Assembly: GCA_002422605.1 (NCBI GenBank)
Contig: DISW01000012.1
Span: forward strand, 65,166-129,165
Direction: 5' to 3'
Length of the DNA stretch: 64,000 nucleotides
Source: Bacteriovoracaceae bacterium UBA6200
Lineage (GTDB): Bacteria; Bdellovibrionota; Bacteriovoracia; Bacteriovoracales; Bacteriovoracaceae
Shown: piece by piece, positions 43,001 to 52,573 of the stretch
Numbering within the stretch: position 1 is the first letter of the stretch
Layout of the letters: every line of letters starts with the position of its first letter
Position numbers and translations under genes: made by a program
The notes under the pieces: generated by a model
Seen by the model: the letters and a program-made list of their open reading frames with translations, nothing else
Database searches by the model: none
What the model was told of the DNA's origin: nothing

Positions 43001-45259
43001 ACTAAAAGGCATTAAACTACTTCCCACTCCATCGGAAACGTAAACCCGATCAGCAGTAAATGCAGTTAATCCTGTTCCCCCTTTCGTCACAGGAACAGTA
43101 TTGAGATCCATGCCCATGGTACCTGTTCCGTGTGTGAGGACAAGAGGAGCACTGGCACTTAAGGCCTTATATTCCATTCCTGTGCCGGCAGCATTAACAC
43201 CTAAAATAGTATTGCTTGCGCCAGGATTGATACCTAGAACTTTTGTTCCGGAATTGTAACTAACAGGAGCTGTGGTTGTAAAAGCATCCTGTTTATTGGC
43301 GAGATCAGTCGTCAGATCTTTAATCTTAGTTTGATCAATACTTGCTGTTGGAGAAATATCGTTGTTTGAAATTGTTCCGTCTAAAATTTTCGCTGAGGTT
43401 ACAGCATCAACATCAATGGTAGCATTTGCAATAGTACCAGTTAAATCTCCTCCTACAGTACTTGCAGTTGTGGCCACAGTGCCCCAGGATAAATTTCCGC
43501 TACCATCAGTGATAAGAGCATTTCCGCTGCTTCCTTGTGTGGCCGGAAAGATGAGGGGTAAATTTGCAGTTAAAGAAGCTGGTGCTTGAAGATCAATATA
43601 GAAAGCCGTATCTGATTTTAAGCGGAGTTTACCTGATGCAGAGAGATCACCTATAACACTTAATTTCGAACCAGGTGAACTTGTTCCTACCCCAACATTT
43701 CCATTGTAGTAAATCGATGTATTGTCACCGACCCACTTATTCTTATCATCGACATACTTTTTAGTCGCAGCATCAGAGTCGTCACTTGGCACACCTAGAC
43801 CAGTGACAGTATTTCCACTCATCTGAAGGTTTCCGCTCAGGGTATCGCCTATTTTTGAGACATAATCTGATTGGGCCGTCGATACTGCCGTCAGATTACC
43901 AATTAATTTACCAATAGAAGAAAGCACAGTATCAGCATCGGTAATTGTTCCATTCGTCGTATCAAGTCCGGCCAAGTCGGTTCCTAGAACTTTTGCTTCA
44001 GTAAAATAGAGGCGGCTTCCTTCTGAAACATTATCTGTCGTTAAATTTGAAATAGAAGTTTGAATAGAAGTTAGAGCAGTTGGTAGGCCCGCAATTTTTG
44101 CTTGAGCAATATTAGCACTGCCGGAGATGTCGGCATCAACGATAGAACCATCAACGATGTCTGAGGAACCAGTGGATGGCGTTACCCAACTTAAATTGCC
44201 GGCCCCATCGGTTCTTAGAACTTGTCCAGCTGCTCCCGCTCCAGCAGGAAGTGTGAAATAAAAATTTCCGGCAGTGTCCGGGGCTTTTAAACCTATCCAT
44301 GTTGTGCCGTCATTACTTAGTCTCAACGTTTTCATCGAGATGTCGCTGGCATTAGTTATTAAGTCTTGCTTAGCGGCCAAGGCATCAAAAACGGCATTCT
44401 GAGATGGGGCCTTGTTAACCTCCCCATTTACAATCACGTCTTCCACAATATTAAAACAACGGAGCGACTGATCGGGAGATACATAATGAAGGACCTGATT
44501 AGGATCACACTCCTCAGGAGTTATTCCAGTTATATCATTACGGGCAAAAGGCAAGACATGAGGGTCTGTTTCTGCTGCGGGAAGAGTATCATCGTCAGAA
44601 TCCGGAGCCCACGTAGAGCCATTCCATTTTAGAACCTGGCCATAACCTGCTCCCATATCACTCAGCTTCGCTGCTGTTACTCCCCCATCCTGAATTCCAA
44701 TAATCCCAGATTCAGTAATCGTCCCACCATAAAGGCCATCTGTTGCCGAAATACTTTTAACAGTACCAGTTGATGGCACTACCGGTTCAGCAGCTGTCCA
44801 GATCGACCCATTCCAAGTTAACACTTGTCCTTCAGCTGTTCCTTTGATGGACAACTGCTTAGCAAAGTTCGACATGATAGCGTAAGGAATTGAATGGAGC
44901 GCTTGGAAAGAATAAATTCTTGGAGTTGACGGAGTTAAGTCTGTCACTCGTATGGCGATAGAATTTCCAACAGGTGTTTCAGCTAAAACTTTTTCCAATG
45001 TATGAGGAGAACAATCAAAAGCAATCTTGGTATGGAAAACACCATTCACCAAATCAACATTGGGTGTTTCTTTGCTACAAAGAATGGCGGAAAGATCATC
45101 AGTATAGGCCAGATCGAATCGAAGCTTTGCTTGGCCACTTACTGGTGAACCGTTAGGATTAACAAGCCGACCTGAATAACTTAACGAGTTTGATCCCCAC
45201 ACCTCTGGTGATAAAATAATGAATAAAATTATGAGGAAAGTATAATGTCTCAATCGCAC
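40004..45259 (-). CDS. Giant MAT-like fibre with phage receptor-binding-like head
   Basis: The longest gene here, 1751 residues, starting at a GTG with signal peptide (RLRHYTFLIILFIILSPEVWG). The common N-domain is followed by the Cys-pair segment CDPNQVLHYVSPDQSLRC, GDTLSGNLQMSGNTVTGL, AATKKYVD, several VGVGT.SPGSKL units and LPLIFPATQGSSGNALITDGSGNLSW spacers. A C1q-like insert lies at about 1066-1203 (VVMSSVQSGPLSTDIKLDMTG...AVFSASLQAP). The last 106 residues (LTLQNGWVSYGG, YYKDSTGRVHLRGLVKNG, IATLPLGYRPDYRHI) strongly resemble the head domain of phage receptor-binding proteins. Its promoter carries the upstream box at 45319-45336. No S74 domain. Confidence 0.92.
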   Translation of the reverse strand: MRLRHYTFLIILFIILSPEVWGSNSLSYSGRLVNPNGSPVSGQAKLRFDLAYTDDLSAILCSKETPNVDLVNGVFHTKIAFDCSPHTLEKVLAETPVGNSIAIRVTDLTPSTPRIYSFQALHSIPYAIMSNFAKQLSIKGTAEGQVLTWNGSIWTAAEPVVPSTGTVKSISATDGLYGGTITESGIIGIQDGGVTAAKLSDMGAGYGQVLKWNGSTWAPDSDDDTLPAAETDPHVLPFARNDITGITPEECDPNQVLHYVSPDQSLRCFNIVEDVIVNGEVNKAPSQNAVFDALAAKQDLITNASDISMKTLRLSNDGTTWIGLKAPDTAGNFYFTLPAGAGAAGQVLRTDGAGNLSWVTPSTGSSDIVDGSIVDADISGSANIAQAKIAGLPTALTSIQTSISNLTTDNVSEGSRLYFTEAKVLGTDLAGLDTTNGTITDADTVLSSIGKLIGNLTAVSTAQSDYVSKIGDTLSGNLQMSGNTVTGLGVPSDDSDAATKKYVDDKNKWVGDNTSIYYNGNVGVGTSSPGSKLSVIGDLSASGKLRLKSDTAFYIDLQAPASLTANLPLIFPATQGSSGNALITDGSGNLSWGTVATTASTVGGDLTGTIANATIDVDAVTSAKILDGTISNNDISPTASIDQTKIKDLTTDLANKQDAFTTTAPVSYNSGTKVLGINPGASNTILGVNAAGTGMEYKALSASAPLVLTHGTGTMGMDLNTVPVTKGGTGLTAFTADRVYVSDGVGSSLMPFSCASTDVFGFSALGKPTCTAFSAINGTFFNQDGNSFGVAAVLGTNDSQQLHFETNGLTRVTITETGELGIGTATPSKKLDVVGDIQVSTGNDICIAGGNCLSTVNDNKQDSITLGSNSQYLRGDLSLGTFASDVTSTVITGFAAGADAVVTNADSMESAIEKLQGQVTATKASIPAVPQNTDGLAEGMLNRYFTEARTIGSPLTGISTATNSDVAPSDSILAAIGKLQAQMNYADTDRTNYVLKAGDTMTGSLGIGGAANASAMLDVQSTTKGFLPPRMTKAQRDAIVSPVTGLVIFNTTSGQIEYFSGGGWTNSNSFIGSRVVMSSVQSGPLSTDIKLDMTGKTFDVGNTYDLATDRFQPTVAGKYLVSLQVHGSGQTVGSHNIAVIRKNGATYENRFTRSTNSGNSHSSVVTLVDLNGTTDYIEPYFNVSSGSADGAVFSASLQAPASSTAGGGGALTSDSVDGSHIQAGAVSSSEIADGTITSGDIAPNTISVSNLDFASNEGINIPQQAANPATGTAGQTYYNTSTNRIMVYDGTNWVELAGGGAGQFGARITRNVGTVYQALEDGFVMVDAVSGNGYYKVLSDENNPPTTEVLNGQAYAEYGARAAATVPIKKGHYWKVVNTYTSNPRAIFWQPITGTFVANDGHSLDSADGSKVDALFVSNSGNIGVGTLSPVAKLHLKGSDGRDMTFSSGSLTQSINFIHNDNGNINARFANINGILQNGGIGQNNGHLSFSTAPIATGNPATIERMRITGSGHVGIGSTSPGDLAGWVPNSASRILEISGDESPSGSSDGILLFTNNRATPALNDQLGAILFGSKNGTHGIHSGIASYLTGAGGVNGFGSDLNFYTKADNAFGHQNRMVITNEGKVGIGTSTPTVKLEVSGGQTKLQQESWKNLTLQNGWVSYGGSFTPPQYYKDSTGRVHLRGLVKNGSIGTEVCIATLPLGYRPDYRHIVAVQSANAIGRLDLDPSGCVVAYNGSNAWFSLDNVSFRAD

Positions 45260-45285
45260 CCTAACTGGTTGAATTGAATATATTA

Positions 45286-45336
45286 ATTATAAGGTAAATT
45301 GTTGATTTATTAGAAAGTGTTAAATATTGCCTAATA
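45286..45336 (-). promoter_or_regulatory. Fibre-gene promoter with conserved upstream box (1751-aa fibre)
   Basis: Minus-strand TATAAT at 45291-45286; box TATTAGGCAATATTTAAC at 45336-45319, with 27 nt between them. The same box-to-TATAAT distance occurs at the two other fibre promoters. The region at the -35 position (TCTAAT) does not match TTGACA, suggesting activator dependence. Leader about 20 nt to the GTG. Confidence 0.6.
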
Positions 45337-45429
45337 AGTCACTGAGAACAGATAGAGGGGCATGATATTTTTTATTAAGCGACTACTAAGTTGCCAATAC
45401 TTGTTGTCATAAAGGCAAAGTTTGCCGTT

Positions 45430-48400
45430 TTAAGGGAGCATTTTACAGCATCGATATTTGTAAGATTGGGCGTTAGTCCCACAGCTTGAAAGATTATCTC
45501 CATGAACAACAAGAAAGTTCTCATGGTAACCGTTTGATGTTGGTTGTAGGCATGCGCCAGCAGCCCATTGCTTTTCTGTCGAGACATCATTCCAACTGCA
45601 CGTCGGACTATTTAAAGCGTCACAAGCAAAAATGACATCTGAAGGACACATGACTCTTCCTTGAGAGCTACAAGTATTGAGAGCTGCACTACGAGTAGCA
45701 GCTGGCCGGTCAGTTTTTTCCATACACCAACCTGCAAATAACTCCATATCACCAGGACATTGAGTGACTTTGATACTTCCTACAACATGAAGAGTTTCTG
45801 TTGGATTAATCGTTCCGATTCCTACTCGCTGAGTTGGAGTGGCCCTTAGAACACTTACTTCAGTACCTGCTGTTGCATCTCCAGCCTTAATGGTAAAACC
45901 AGACTCACCACTTACAACCAAATCGCCTGTACCAAATTGACGAATTTCATTACCATCCATCGCCAGATACTGATTTTCAGCATTACTAATCACAAGACCA
46001 GCAGTATTCATTTGAGCAGAAGCTCCCCCAATCGTTCCACCATGAGTTGTGTGGAGATGCATGAGACCAGTTGGAGTATTAGTTCCAACACCGATTTGGC
46101 CTTCGGATTTAATTGTCATCCTGTCAGTTGCATTAGTACTAAAGGCCATGGATCCATTAGTGCTTGTAGAACCACGATAAAAATTAATGCCGGCATTTTC
46201 AAAAGCAGAGTTATAGAGAATACCAAACTTGGCCAGCAAGTCTCCATCATTGTTCGTAGAAGCTCCGGTTCTTGTCTGTAATGTGAAGCTTGGATCGGCA
46301 CCTCTGACTAAAGTTGCTGTTGCAGTATTTGGTGAAGAAACCGATGCTAAGCCTACATCCAAAAGAGATTCAGGAGAAATCACTCCAATGCCTACGTGTC
46401 CAGAAGGCAGTATAGTCATAAGAGGAAGAGTATTATTTTTAACCTGTAAAACCGGACGATTCGTCAAAGCTCCTGAATCATGACGACCGGCCAACACCAT
46501 TACAGGAACTGAACCTGTGTCATCTCCAGAAAAGATATCTGAGTAAAAGCCAGAAAATCTATTAGGACCTCCGGCAGGACGAGAATTAATAAGGGGTGAA
46601 AAAGATGAAGCAACACTTCCAGCATCCCCTAGAGTCAGAAAGCCTGTTGGTGCAGAAGCATCACTTACGCGAAAACCAGAACCAATATCCGGAATTTCAG
46701 CATGAACTTTGGCCGCGGGTAAAATTGTTCCGACTCCAACATTACCACTATTATAATAAAGATGAGTTAAATTCTTACTCCAATGTCCCGTGGCTTCGAA
46801 GGCTGCCTTATTAGCAATAATTTGACCTTCTAATTTCCCTAGGGCCTCAATCAGATTATCAGTATTAGCGAGTGGTAAAGCGCTACCAACAGTATAGGTA
46901 CTCATCAGGGCCTCTCTTACCCGTGAGTCTAAGAAATAGAGATTAGACCCTTCAGTCACTGCTGAGGTATTTAATGTTTGCCAGGTCTTGTCGCCTCTCC
47001 AATATTGAGAAGTGGTACCAGCCGAGATTGTTGGCTCTTTATTACCCAATTGAGTGGTAAGACCACTTACTTTAGCTTCAGGAATTTCTCCATCAAGCAG
47101 ACTGAGTTTTTCATATGTCACACTGCTGTTAGCAATTTCAGAAGTTCCAACAGCATTGGCATTGAGTTGGGCATTTGCAATTGATCCATTCAAGTCGCCA
47201 CCTACAGTTGAAGCCGTCGTTGCAACCGAAGACCAAGACAAATTACCATTACCATCAGTAATTAAGGCATTCCCGCTACTCCCTTTAGTATTAGGAAGTA
47301 TCAAGGGAATATTTTCTGCCAGAGAAGCAGGTGCCTGAAATTCCAGATAGTAGTTGGTATTCGATTTGAGCCGCATTTGACCTGTTAGGGAAACATTCCC
47401 ATTACTTCCATCCAGGCGAAAACGTTCAACCAAATCGTAGGAAGTACCATTCCATGTATGGCTATAGAAACGTAAAGGATAAGAAGGATCGCTTGAGAAG
47501 CGTAAACTGAGAGCGTGGGGACTACTTAAAGTGAAGTTCTCTGAAGCGATATTATTGTAAAGTCCAGAGAAGTATCTTTCAGATGTTTGTATATGAGTCG
47601 TGTGCATGGATAAGACAGGCATATTATTATCACTAAGCTCAGGAAGGAGATGAAGTGTTCCTGCAACAGCTAAGCGAGCAGCCGGTGTGTCCGTCCCTAT
47701 TCCAACATTTCCATCATTATAGTAGATATCATTAACGTTTTCGGTCCATTTACTTGCGTTAAGAGCAGTCTGTTCATCTACATACTGTTTAGTTGCAGCA
47801 TCACTATCATTAGAAGGAACACCAAGTCCCGTGACAAGATTTCCACTCATCACCAGATCACCAGTCATTGAACCGCCGCCCTTCTCAAGATAATTTACTT
47901 GATTGGCCGCCAGGGTATCAACGGCCCCAGAAAGAGTATTCGCATTCCCGACAATCTTATTAAAAGCAACTAAAAGCGAATCCATGGCGGCCACAGTACC
48001 GGTGGTAGGGGTTAATCCAGTTAAGGGTGCCTGAAGTACTCTATCGTTTGTAAAATATTTATTGGTTGTTCCTTCCGCCACATCATCAGTTTTAAGGTTT
48101 GTGATTCTGGTATCCATTGAAGCTAAGTCTGAGTCAAGACCACTTATCTTCGACTTCGAAAGAGCACCATCGGCCACGTGAGAATTAGTGATTGAGTTCG
48201 CTGCAATATCGCTACCATTAACTCCAGTATCTCCCCATATTAAATTCCCCGAAGATCCGAGCTTTAAAACCTGACCATTCGTGCCCATGAGAGGAAGTGT
48301 ATAAGAGATGTTACCGCCGCCAGGAGGGGCTTCTAAGGCAACCCAAGATGAATCAGTATGAGTGAGCTTTAGGGAAGATTCGATTGTATCTTGTTTAAGA

Positions 48401-49266
48401 GCAAGAGCATCAGCAACTGCTTTCTGTGAGGGGGCGAGATTCGTTTTGGTTTCATCAATGTCGTCATTAACTAAATCAAAACATTCAAGACTATCAGTAA
48501 GAAGGATATAACGTAATACCTGATGACCACCACATGTAGGGGCCGGTGTTAAAGGGTCGTTATTCAGTGCAAACTTTCGAACATTGCTCTCGGCGACTCC
48601 GTTATCTTCATCAACTCCTGCTGTCCAGGTTGTTCCATTCCACTTTAAAACCTGGCCAGTAGTTAAGGCCCCCATTGAATCAAGTTTATTTGACGTTACT
48701 CCACCATCAGCAATACCAATTGACCCTGAAGTCGTAATGGTTCCACCATATAGTCCATCACCAACAGTTATGCTTGTCATCGTTCCACTTGAGGAGGCAG
48801 CAAGATCGGCCGGAGCCCACTTCTCACCATCCCAAGAGAGAACTTGCCCTTGAGTAGCATCCATTTGAACAAGCTGCTTACTTGTCTGGGACAAGACTGA
48901 AAGAGGCATAGAATGCAAGGCCTGAAATGGATACTGTTTGTTCGCTGTTTCATCCGTTACACGTATTGCAATAGAGTTAAACGGAGGTATTTTTTCCAAT
49001 ACTTTTAAGAGAGTGGATGAAGGACAGGTGGGAGTTAATTTAGCGTGAAAAACACCATGACTTAAAGAAATATTTGATAACTGTTGTGAGCACAAAATGA
49101 CGTTTAGATCATTTGTGTAAGCAAGTTCAAATTTTAAATTAACATTTCCCGTAACGGGTGAACCGTTCTGATTCACTAATCGGCCAGAATAGCTTAATGA
49201 TTCCGATCCCAGTACTGGAAGAGTTAGCGTTAATATAAAAAAAACAATTGTGAGCGTCTTAAACAT
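45430..49266 (-). CDS. MAT-like fibre with Cys-rich C-terminal module
   Basis: About 1278 residues from the ATG at 49266; the frame can be read from 49344 but that would overlap the upstream gene and bury the signal peptide (MFKTLTIVFFILTLTLPVLGS). The shaft is of the usual type (Cys pair CGGHQVLRYILLTDSLEC, LYFLDSRV, VGIGTDTPAARL). The C-terminal 115 residues (about 1164-1278) carry ten Cys: QCPGDMELFAGWCMEKTDRPA, CSSQGRVMCPSDVIFACD, TCSW, ending YRCCKMLP. The C.A.GR.LC...EW..AC style is known from exported deltaproteobacterial proteins and is reminiscent of lectin or formylglycine-type folds. A short weak hairpin (45414-45426) follows the stop. It begins 16 nt after the preceding fibre gene. 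Confidence 0.9.
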   Translation of the reverse strand: MFKTLTIVFFILTLTLPVLGSESLSYSGRLVNQNGSPVTGNVNLKFELAYTNDLNVILCSQQLSNISLSHGVFHAKLTPTCPSSTLLKVLEKIPPFNSIAIRVTDETANKQYPFQALHSMPLSVLSQTSKQLVQMDATQGQVLSWDGEKWAPADLAASSSGTMTSITVGDGLYGGTITTSGSIGIADGGVTSNKLDSMGALTTGQVLKWNGTTWTAGVDEDNGVAESNVRKFALNNDPLTPAPTCGGHQVLRYILLTDSLECFDLVNDDIDETKTNLAPSQKAVADALALKQDTIESSLKLTHTDSSWVALEAPPGGGNISYTLPLMGTNGQVLKLGSSGNLIWGDTGVNGSDIAANSITNSHVADGALSKSKISGLDSDLASMDTRITNLKTDDVAEGTTNKYFTNDRVLQAPLTGLTPTTGTVAAMDSLLVAFNKIVGNANTLSGAVDTLAANQVNYLEKGGGSMTGDLVMSGNLVTGLGVPSNDSDAATKQYVDEQTALNASKWTENVNDIYYNDGNVGIGTDTPAARLAVAGTLHLLPELSDNNMPVLSMHTTHIQTSERYFSGLYNNIASENFTLSSPHALSLRFSSDPSYPLRFYSHTWNGTSYDLVERFRLDGSNGNVSLTGQMRLKSNTNYYLEFQAPASLAENIPLILPNTKGSSGNALITDGNGNLSWSSVATTASTVGGDLNGSIANAQLNANAVGTSEIANSSVTYEKLSLLDGEIPEAKVSGLTTQLGNKEPTISAGTTSQYWRGDKTWQTLNTSAVTEGSNLYFLDSRVREALMSTYTVGSALPLANTDNLIEALGKLEGQIIANKAAFEATGHWSKNLTHLYYNSGNVGVGTILPAAKVHAEIPDIGSGFRVSDASAPTGFLTLGDAGSVASSFSPLINSRPAGGPNRFSGFYSDIFSGDDTGSVPVMVLAGRHDSGALTNRPVLQVKNNTLPLMTILPSGHVGIGVISPESLLDVGLASVSSPNTATATLVRGADPSFTLQTRTGASTNNDGDLLAKFGILYNSAFENAGINFYRGSTSTNGSMAFSTNATDRMTIKSEGQIGVGTNTPTGLMHLHTTHGGTIGGASAQMNTAGLVISNAENQYLAMDGNEIRQFGTGDLVVSGESGFTIKAGDATAGTEVSVLRATPTQRVGIGTINPTETLHVVGSIKVTQCPGDMELFAGWCMEKTDRPAATRSAALNTCSSQGRVMCPSDVIFACDALNSPTCSWNDVSTEKQWAAGACLQPTSNGYHENFLVVHGDNLSSCGTNAQSYKYRCCKMLP

Positions 49267-49282
49267 TTCTTTCGTTCTTTTG

Positions 49283-52200
49283 TTATTGTCCCATGCAAGT
49301 CCAGAATCCTTGCATTGTAGTTCCTGCATCTGGAAACTTACCACGCCATATATACAATGCCGTTGTAGTAATACTCTTAATTACCATTTTCTCAGTGTAG
49401 TCAGTTGCATCAGTATTTTTCATGGTGATAGTACATACTGGAGTTGTTGTGAAGTTACCGCTTGAAATATTAACGCTACAAGGAGTGCCAACAGTATTAC
49501 CGCAAGCACCATACGAAAATCCAAATGAACCTGCGGCCATTTTAAATCCATTCAATGTCCCTTGAAAGTTAGTGGCCTTGACAGTTCCCACGACATCTAA
49601 TTTAGCCGTCGGAGCCTGTGTACCAATACCAACATCTCCTGACCCATCGACTGTTAAACGGGTAGTACCACCAGTAGCAAGATGAATTGGGTTTGGCTGA
49701 TAATTTAATAACCAAAGACCTCCAGCCCCAGAACTCCCATCCCCCACGTACCAAACATCTGTTCCAGCTGAATCCTTTGCTCTAATGTATGAAGCATAGG
49801 CAGGATCACTTTCCAAGCTATTGTTGTCTCGTATGACAATCGTTTCACCACCTGTTGAACTGACATCAAGCTGAGCAGTTGGATTCGTATTGTTAATACC
49901 AACCTTACCCTCAGGAGTAATTCTCAGTTTTTCGCTGTTGGCGCCGGCATTGGTAGTATAGAATTGAAGCATTCCTGAAGCCGCTACATCCAAATCGGCC
50001 GTTGCGGAGCCTTGAATTTTGGCCAATTCAGTAAAAGCCGTACCATTGTGTCCCCGAAAAGTAACAATCCCTAAACGATCATTCGCAAGAACCTTCTGTG
50101 GTGCAAGAGCAGTTCCTTGCCCTTTTCTCAGCATAACTGTGCCCTCTCCAATACCATAGGAATCAATCTGAAGATCATCATCGCCACCACCCGTGCCGAC
50201 AATATTGAAAACACCAGAAGGGTTATTTGTTCCTAAACCAATAAAGCCTGAATTGTAATAAAGTTTAGATCCGTTTTTTTCCCAGAGACCTTTGCTGTTT
50301 AGGTTACTGAGTTCAGTATCATTAGAAGAAATCTGCCCTTGTAACTTCCCTAGCGCTAAAATCAAGCTATCGGCTGCGCTTAACGAACTTGATGCCTGAA
50401 CCACATAGTTACTTAATACAGTTGATTGCACCCGGGCCTCAGTAAAATATTCATTCGCTCCTTCCGGAACAGCGGTTGTATTTAAAACCTGCCAGGTTTT
50501 ATTACCATCCCAGTACTTGCCTGCAGGTGAAGCATGGAGTGCGATAACCGGTTCTTTATTGGACAGATCTGTCGCTAGATTTTGAACCTTAGCTTGAGGG
50601 ATCCCCCCATCAGTAAGACTTAGCTTGGTATTTGTAACTGATGAATCTGCAATCTCATTGGTTCCAACCGAATTGGCCACAAGTTGAGCGTTTCCTATAT
50701 TTCCGGAAAGGTCTCCCCCAAAAGTCGAAGAAGATGTGACAAAAGGACTCCAAGTGAGATTTCCTAGACCATCTGTCGTCAAGGCATAGCCATTTGCTCC
50801 GACATCATTTGCTGGGAATATATATGTTTTATTCACACCCATCCCATCAGGAGCTTTAAACTCTAAAAAGTTTGCAGTGGTTGATTTAAGGCGAAGTTTA
50901 TTCCCAACATCTACAGACCCCGTGAGATACGATAAATCAAAACCAGCTTTCGTCCAGTATGAAGCGGCAGTAATCTCATCATCAACATACTTCTTATTAG
51001 CAGCATCCTGATCATCAGTTGGGGCCACCAGATTAGTAATCGAATTATTGGACAATGAAAGATCTCCGGTCAGAGTTCCCCCGGTCTTTAATAAATAGTC
51101 GTTTTGAACACCTTGAAGGGCCGATACATTTCCGACAATTTTCTCAATCGAAGTTTTAACCGTATCGGCATCAGTGACTGTCCCTGCCACAGGAGTAAGG
51201 CCTGCAAGATCAGTATTACGAACAGTATCTTCGATGGTTGAGAGTGAAGTATTAATCGAAGTTATATTTGAGTTGATCGTTGTAAGCTGTCCATCCAGTC
51301 CCGTGATCTTGGAAGTACTGATACTTGAGATGTGAGAGTCATTAATTGATCCGGCAGCAATATTAGAAGACCCCACCGAAGGAGAATCCCATACCAGGTT
51401 CCCGGCTCCATCAGTTTTTAAGAACTGGCCGGTTGCTCCGGGAATTCCAGGTAGAGTATAAAAGAAATTAGTTGAACCAGCAGGAGCTTGAAGACCAATC
51501 CAACTTGAATCAGCATTGGTTAAAGTCACGGACTTCAACTCCAGATTAGTAGTCACTTGAATTTCATCTTGCTTTAAATCAAGGGCCAAGGATACCGCTT
51601 TTTGAGAAGGAGCGAGCTTATCTTCAGTAGCAACGATAGCGTCTTTTACAATATCGAAGCAGCGGAGTGAACTATCTACAGAGATGAAACGGAGCACCTG
51701 ATTGCTATCACATATCTCGGGCGTAATACCTGTTACATCATTTCTAGCAAAGGCACGAACGCTTGGATCAACTTCCGCACCATCAAGATCGTCCTCCGCT
51801 TCCCAGGCATTTCCGTTCCACTTTAGTACTTGTCCTGCCCCTGCTCCCATTTGGTTTAATTTATTTGCGGTCACTCCCCCATCTTGAATCCCAATAATCC
51901 CTGATTCTGTTATCGTCCCGCCATAAAGACCATCGGTAGCTGTCAAACTTGTAACAGTGCCATTTGAAGTAATAGCAGGATCTGCTGGGGCCCAATAGTC
52001 TCCAGTCCAGGTTAAGACTTGTCCGGGGTCTGCTCCCATCTGGACAAGCTGTTTGGATAAATTAGACATCATTGAAATTGGAATAGAGTGGATGGCCTGA
52101 AATGAATAATGAACAGGTGAAGTGGATGTTTTATCAACCACACGAATTAGAAGATTCTTAGTTGCAGTGGTCTGATTTAAAATTGAAGTTAAATCACAAT

Positions 52201-52441
52201 CAGGAAATTCTAACTTAACATGGAAGACACCATTGGAAAGTAAAACGCCATTTAGATTTTGAGAGCATAATAAAACTCCCAGTTGATCTGAATAGGCCAA
52301 ATCAAAACCAAGATTAACAGGACCAGTAACAGGTGATCCATTAGCGTTAACTAAACGACCGGAATAGCTAAAAGACTCAGCTCCAAAAGCTAAGGAATAC
52401 GAGAACAGAAAGGATAATAACAGTGTGATTATTCTAGTCAT
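49283..52441 (-). CDS. MAT-like fibre with short terminal tip
   Basis: A 1052-residue fibre with signal peptide (IITLLLSFLFSYSLAFG), common N-domain (SFSYSGRLVNANGSPVTG), Cys-pair segment CDSNQVLRFISVDSSLRC and a shaft with GGTLTGDLSL, AANKKYVDDE and VGIGTQAPTAKLDV. The tip (about 955-1052) is compact and beta-rich with four Cys (FSYGACGNTVGTPCSVN, PVCTITM, GFWTCMGQ at the C-terminus). It is the first gene of a two-gene unit with the Cys-rich-tip fibre. The promoter has the conserved box at 52488-52505 and TATAAT at 52460-52455, with a predicted leader of only about 7 nt. Confidence 0.9.
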   Translation of the reverse strand: MTRIITLLLSFLFSYSLAFGAESFSYSGRLVNANGSPVTGPVNLGFDLAYSDQLGVLLCSQNLNGVLLSNGVFHVKLEFPDCDLTSILNQTTATKNLLIRVVDKTSTSPVHYSFQAIHSIPISMMSNLSKQLVQMGADPGQVLTWTGDYWAPADPAITSNGTVTSLTATDGLYGGTITESGIIGIQDGGVTANKLNQMGAGAGQVLKWNGNAWEAEDDLDGAEVDPSVRAFARNDVTGITPEICDSNQVLRFISVDSSLRCFDIVKDAIVATEDKLAPSQKAVSLALDLKQDEIQVTTNLELKSVTLTNADSSWIGLQAPAGSTNFFYTLPGIPGATGQFLKTDGAGNLVWDSPSVGSSNIAAGSINDSHISSISTSKITGLDGQLTTINSNITSINTSLSTIEDTVRNTDLAGLTPVAGTVTDADTVKTSIEKIVGNVSALQGVQNDYLLKTGGTLTGDLSLSNNSITNLVAPTDDQDAANKKYVDDEITAASYWTKAGFDLSYLTGSVDVGNKLRLKSTTANFLEFKAPDGMGVNKTYIFPANDVGANGYALTTDGLGNLTWSPFVTSSSTFGGDLSGNIGNAQLVANSVGTNEIADSSVTNTKLSLTDGGIPQAKVQNLATDLSNKEPVIALHASPAGKYWDGNKTWQVLNTTAVPEGANEYFTEARVQSTVLSNYVVQASSSLSAADSLILALGKLQGQISSNDTELSNLNSKGLWEKNGSKLYYNSGFIGLGTNNPSGVFNIVGTGGGDDDLQIDSYGIGEGTVMLRKGQGTALAPQKVLANDRLGIVTFRGHNGTAFTELAKIQGSATADLDVAASGMLQFYTTNAGANSEKLRITPEGKVGINNTNPTAQLDVSSTGGETIVIRDNNSLESDPAYASYIRAKDSAGTDVWYVGDGSSGAGGLWLLNYQPNPIHLATGGTTRLTVDGSGDVGIGTQAPTAKLDVVGTVKATNFQGTLNGFKMAAGSFGFSYGACGNTVGTPCSVNISSGNFTTTPVCTITMKNTDATDYTEKMVIKSITTTALYIWRGKFPDAGTTMQGFWTCMGQ

Positions 52442-52470
52442 ATTCGCCTCTTAGATTATAAAGGCGAATA
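52441..52470. promoter_or_regulatory. Inverted repeat flanking the -10 box
   Basis: TATTCGCC (52441-52448) and GGCGAATA (52463-52470) form a perfect 8-bp dyad enclosing the minus-strand TATAAT and predicted start site. The next fibre gene has an imperfect version (TTCGC 56853-56857, GCGAA 56874-56878) in the same place. An operator for a repressor is one reading; it reaches to the ATG. Confidence 0.5.
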
Positions 52471-52505
52471 GAGAGTGGACCTAATATGTTAACAATTGCC
52501 TAATA
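52455..52505 (-). promoter_or_regulatory. Fibre-gene promoter with conserved upstream box (1052-aa fibre)
   Basis: TATAAT at 52460-52455 on the minus strand; box TATTAGGCAATTGTTAAC at 52505-52488, spaced 27 nt, with no good -35 hexamer (TAGGTC). The box begins 47 nt before the ATG, as at the neighbouring fibre gene. Confidence 0.65.
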
Positions 52506-52550
52506 ACTCGATTAAAAAACTAAGAGCAGGATTCAAATTGACCAGAATTC

Positions 52551-52573
52551 GTGGCAATCGGCAAAATATGCCG
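52551..52573 (-). repeat. Conserved 3' element after fibre gene, with small hairpin
   Basis: GTGGCAATCGGCAAAA (52551-52566) is repeated exactly at 56961-56976, each just past the stop codon of a S74-bearing fibre gene. Here it includes a 5-bp stem CGGCA/TGCCG (52559-52573). It may be a weak terminator remnant or a recombination seam; there is no strong T-run. Confidence 0.5.

Noticed and set aside
49267..49344. A longer start (49344) for the fibre ending at 45430
   Set aside because: It would overlap the upstream gene by 60 nt and place 26 polar residues before a normal signal peptide.
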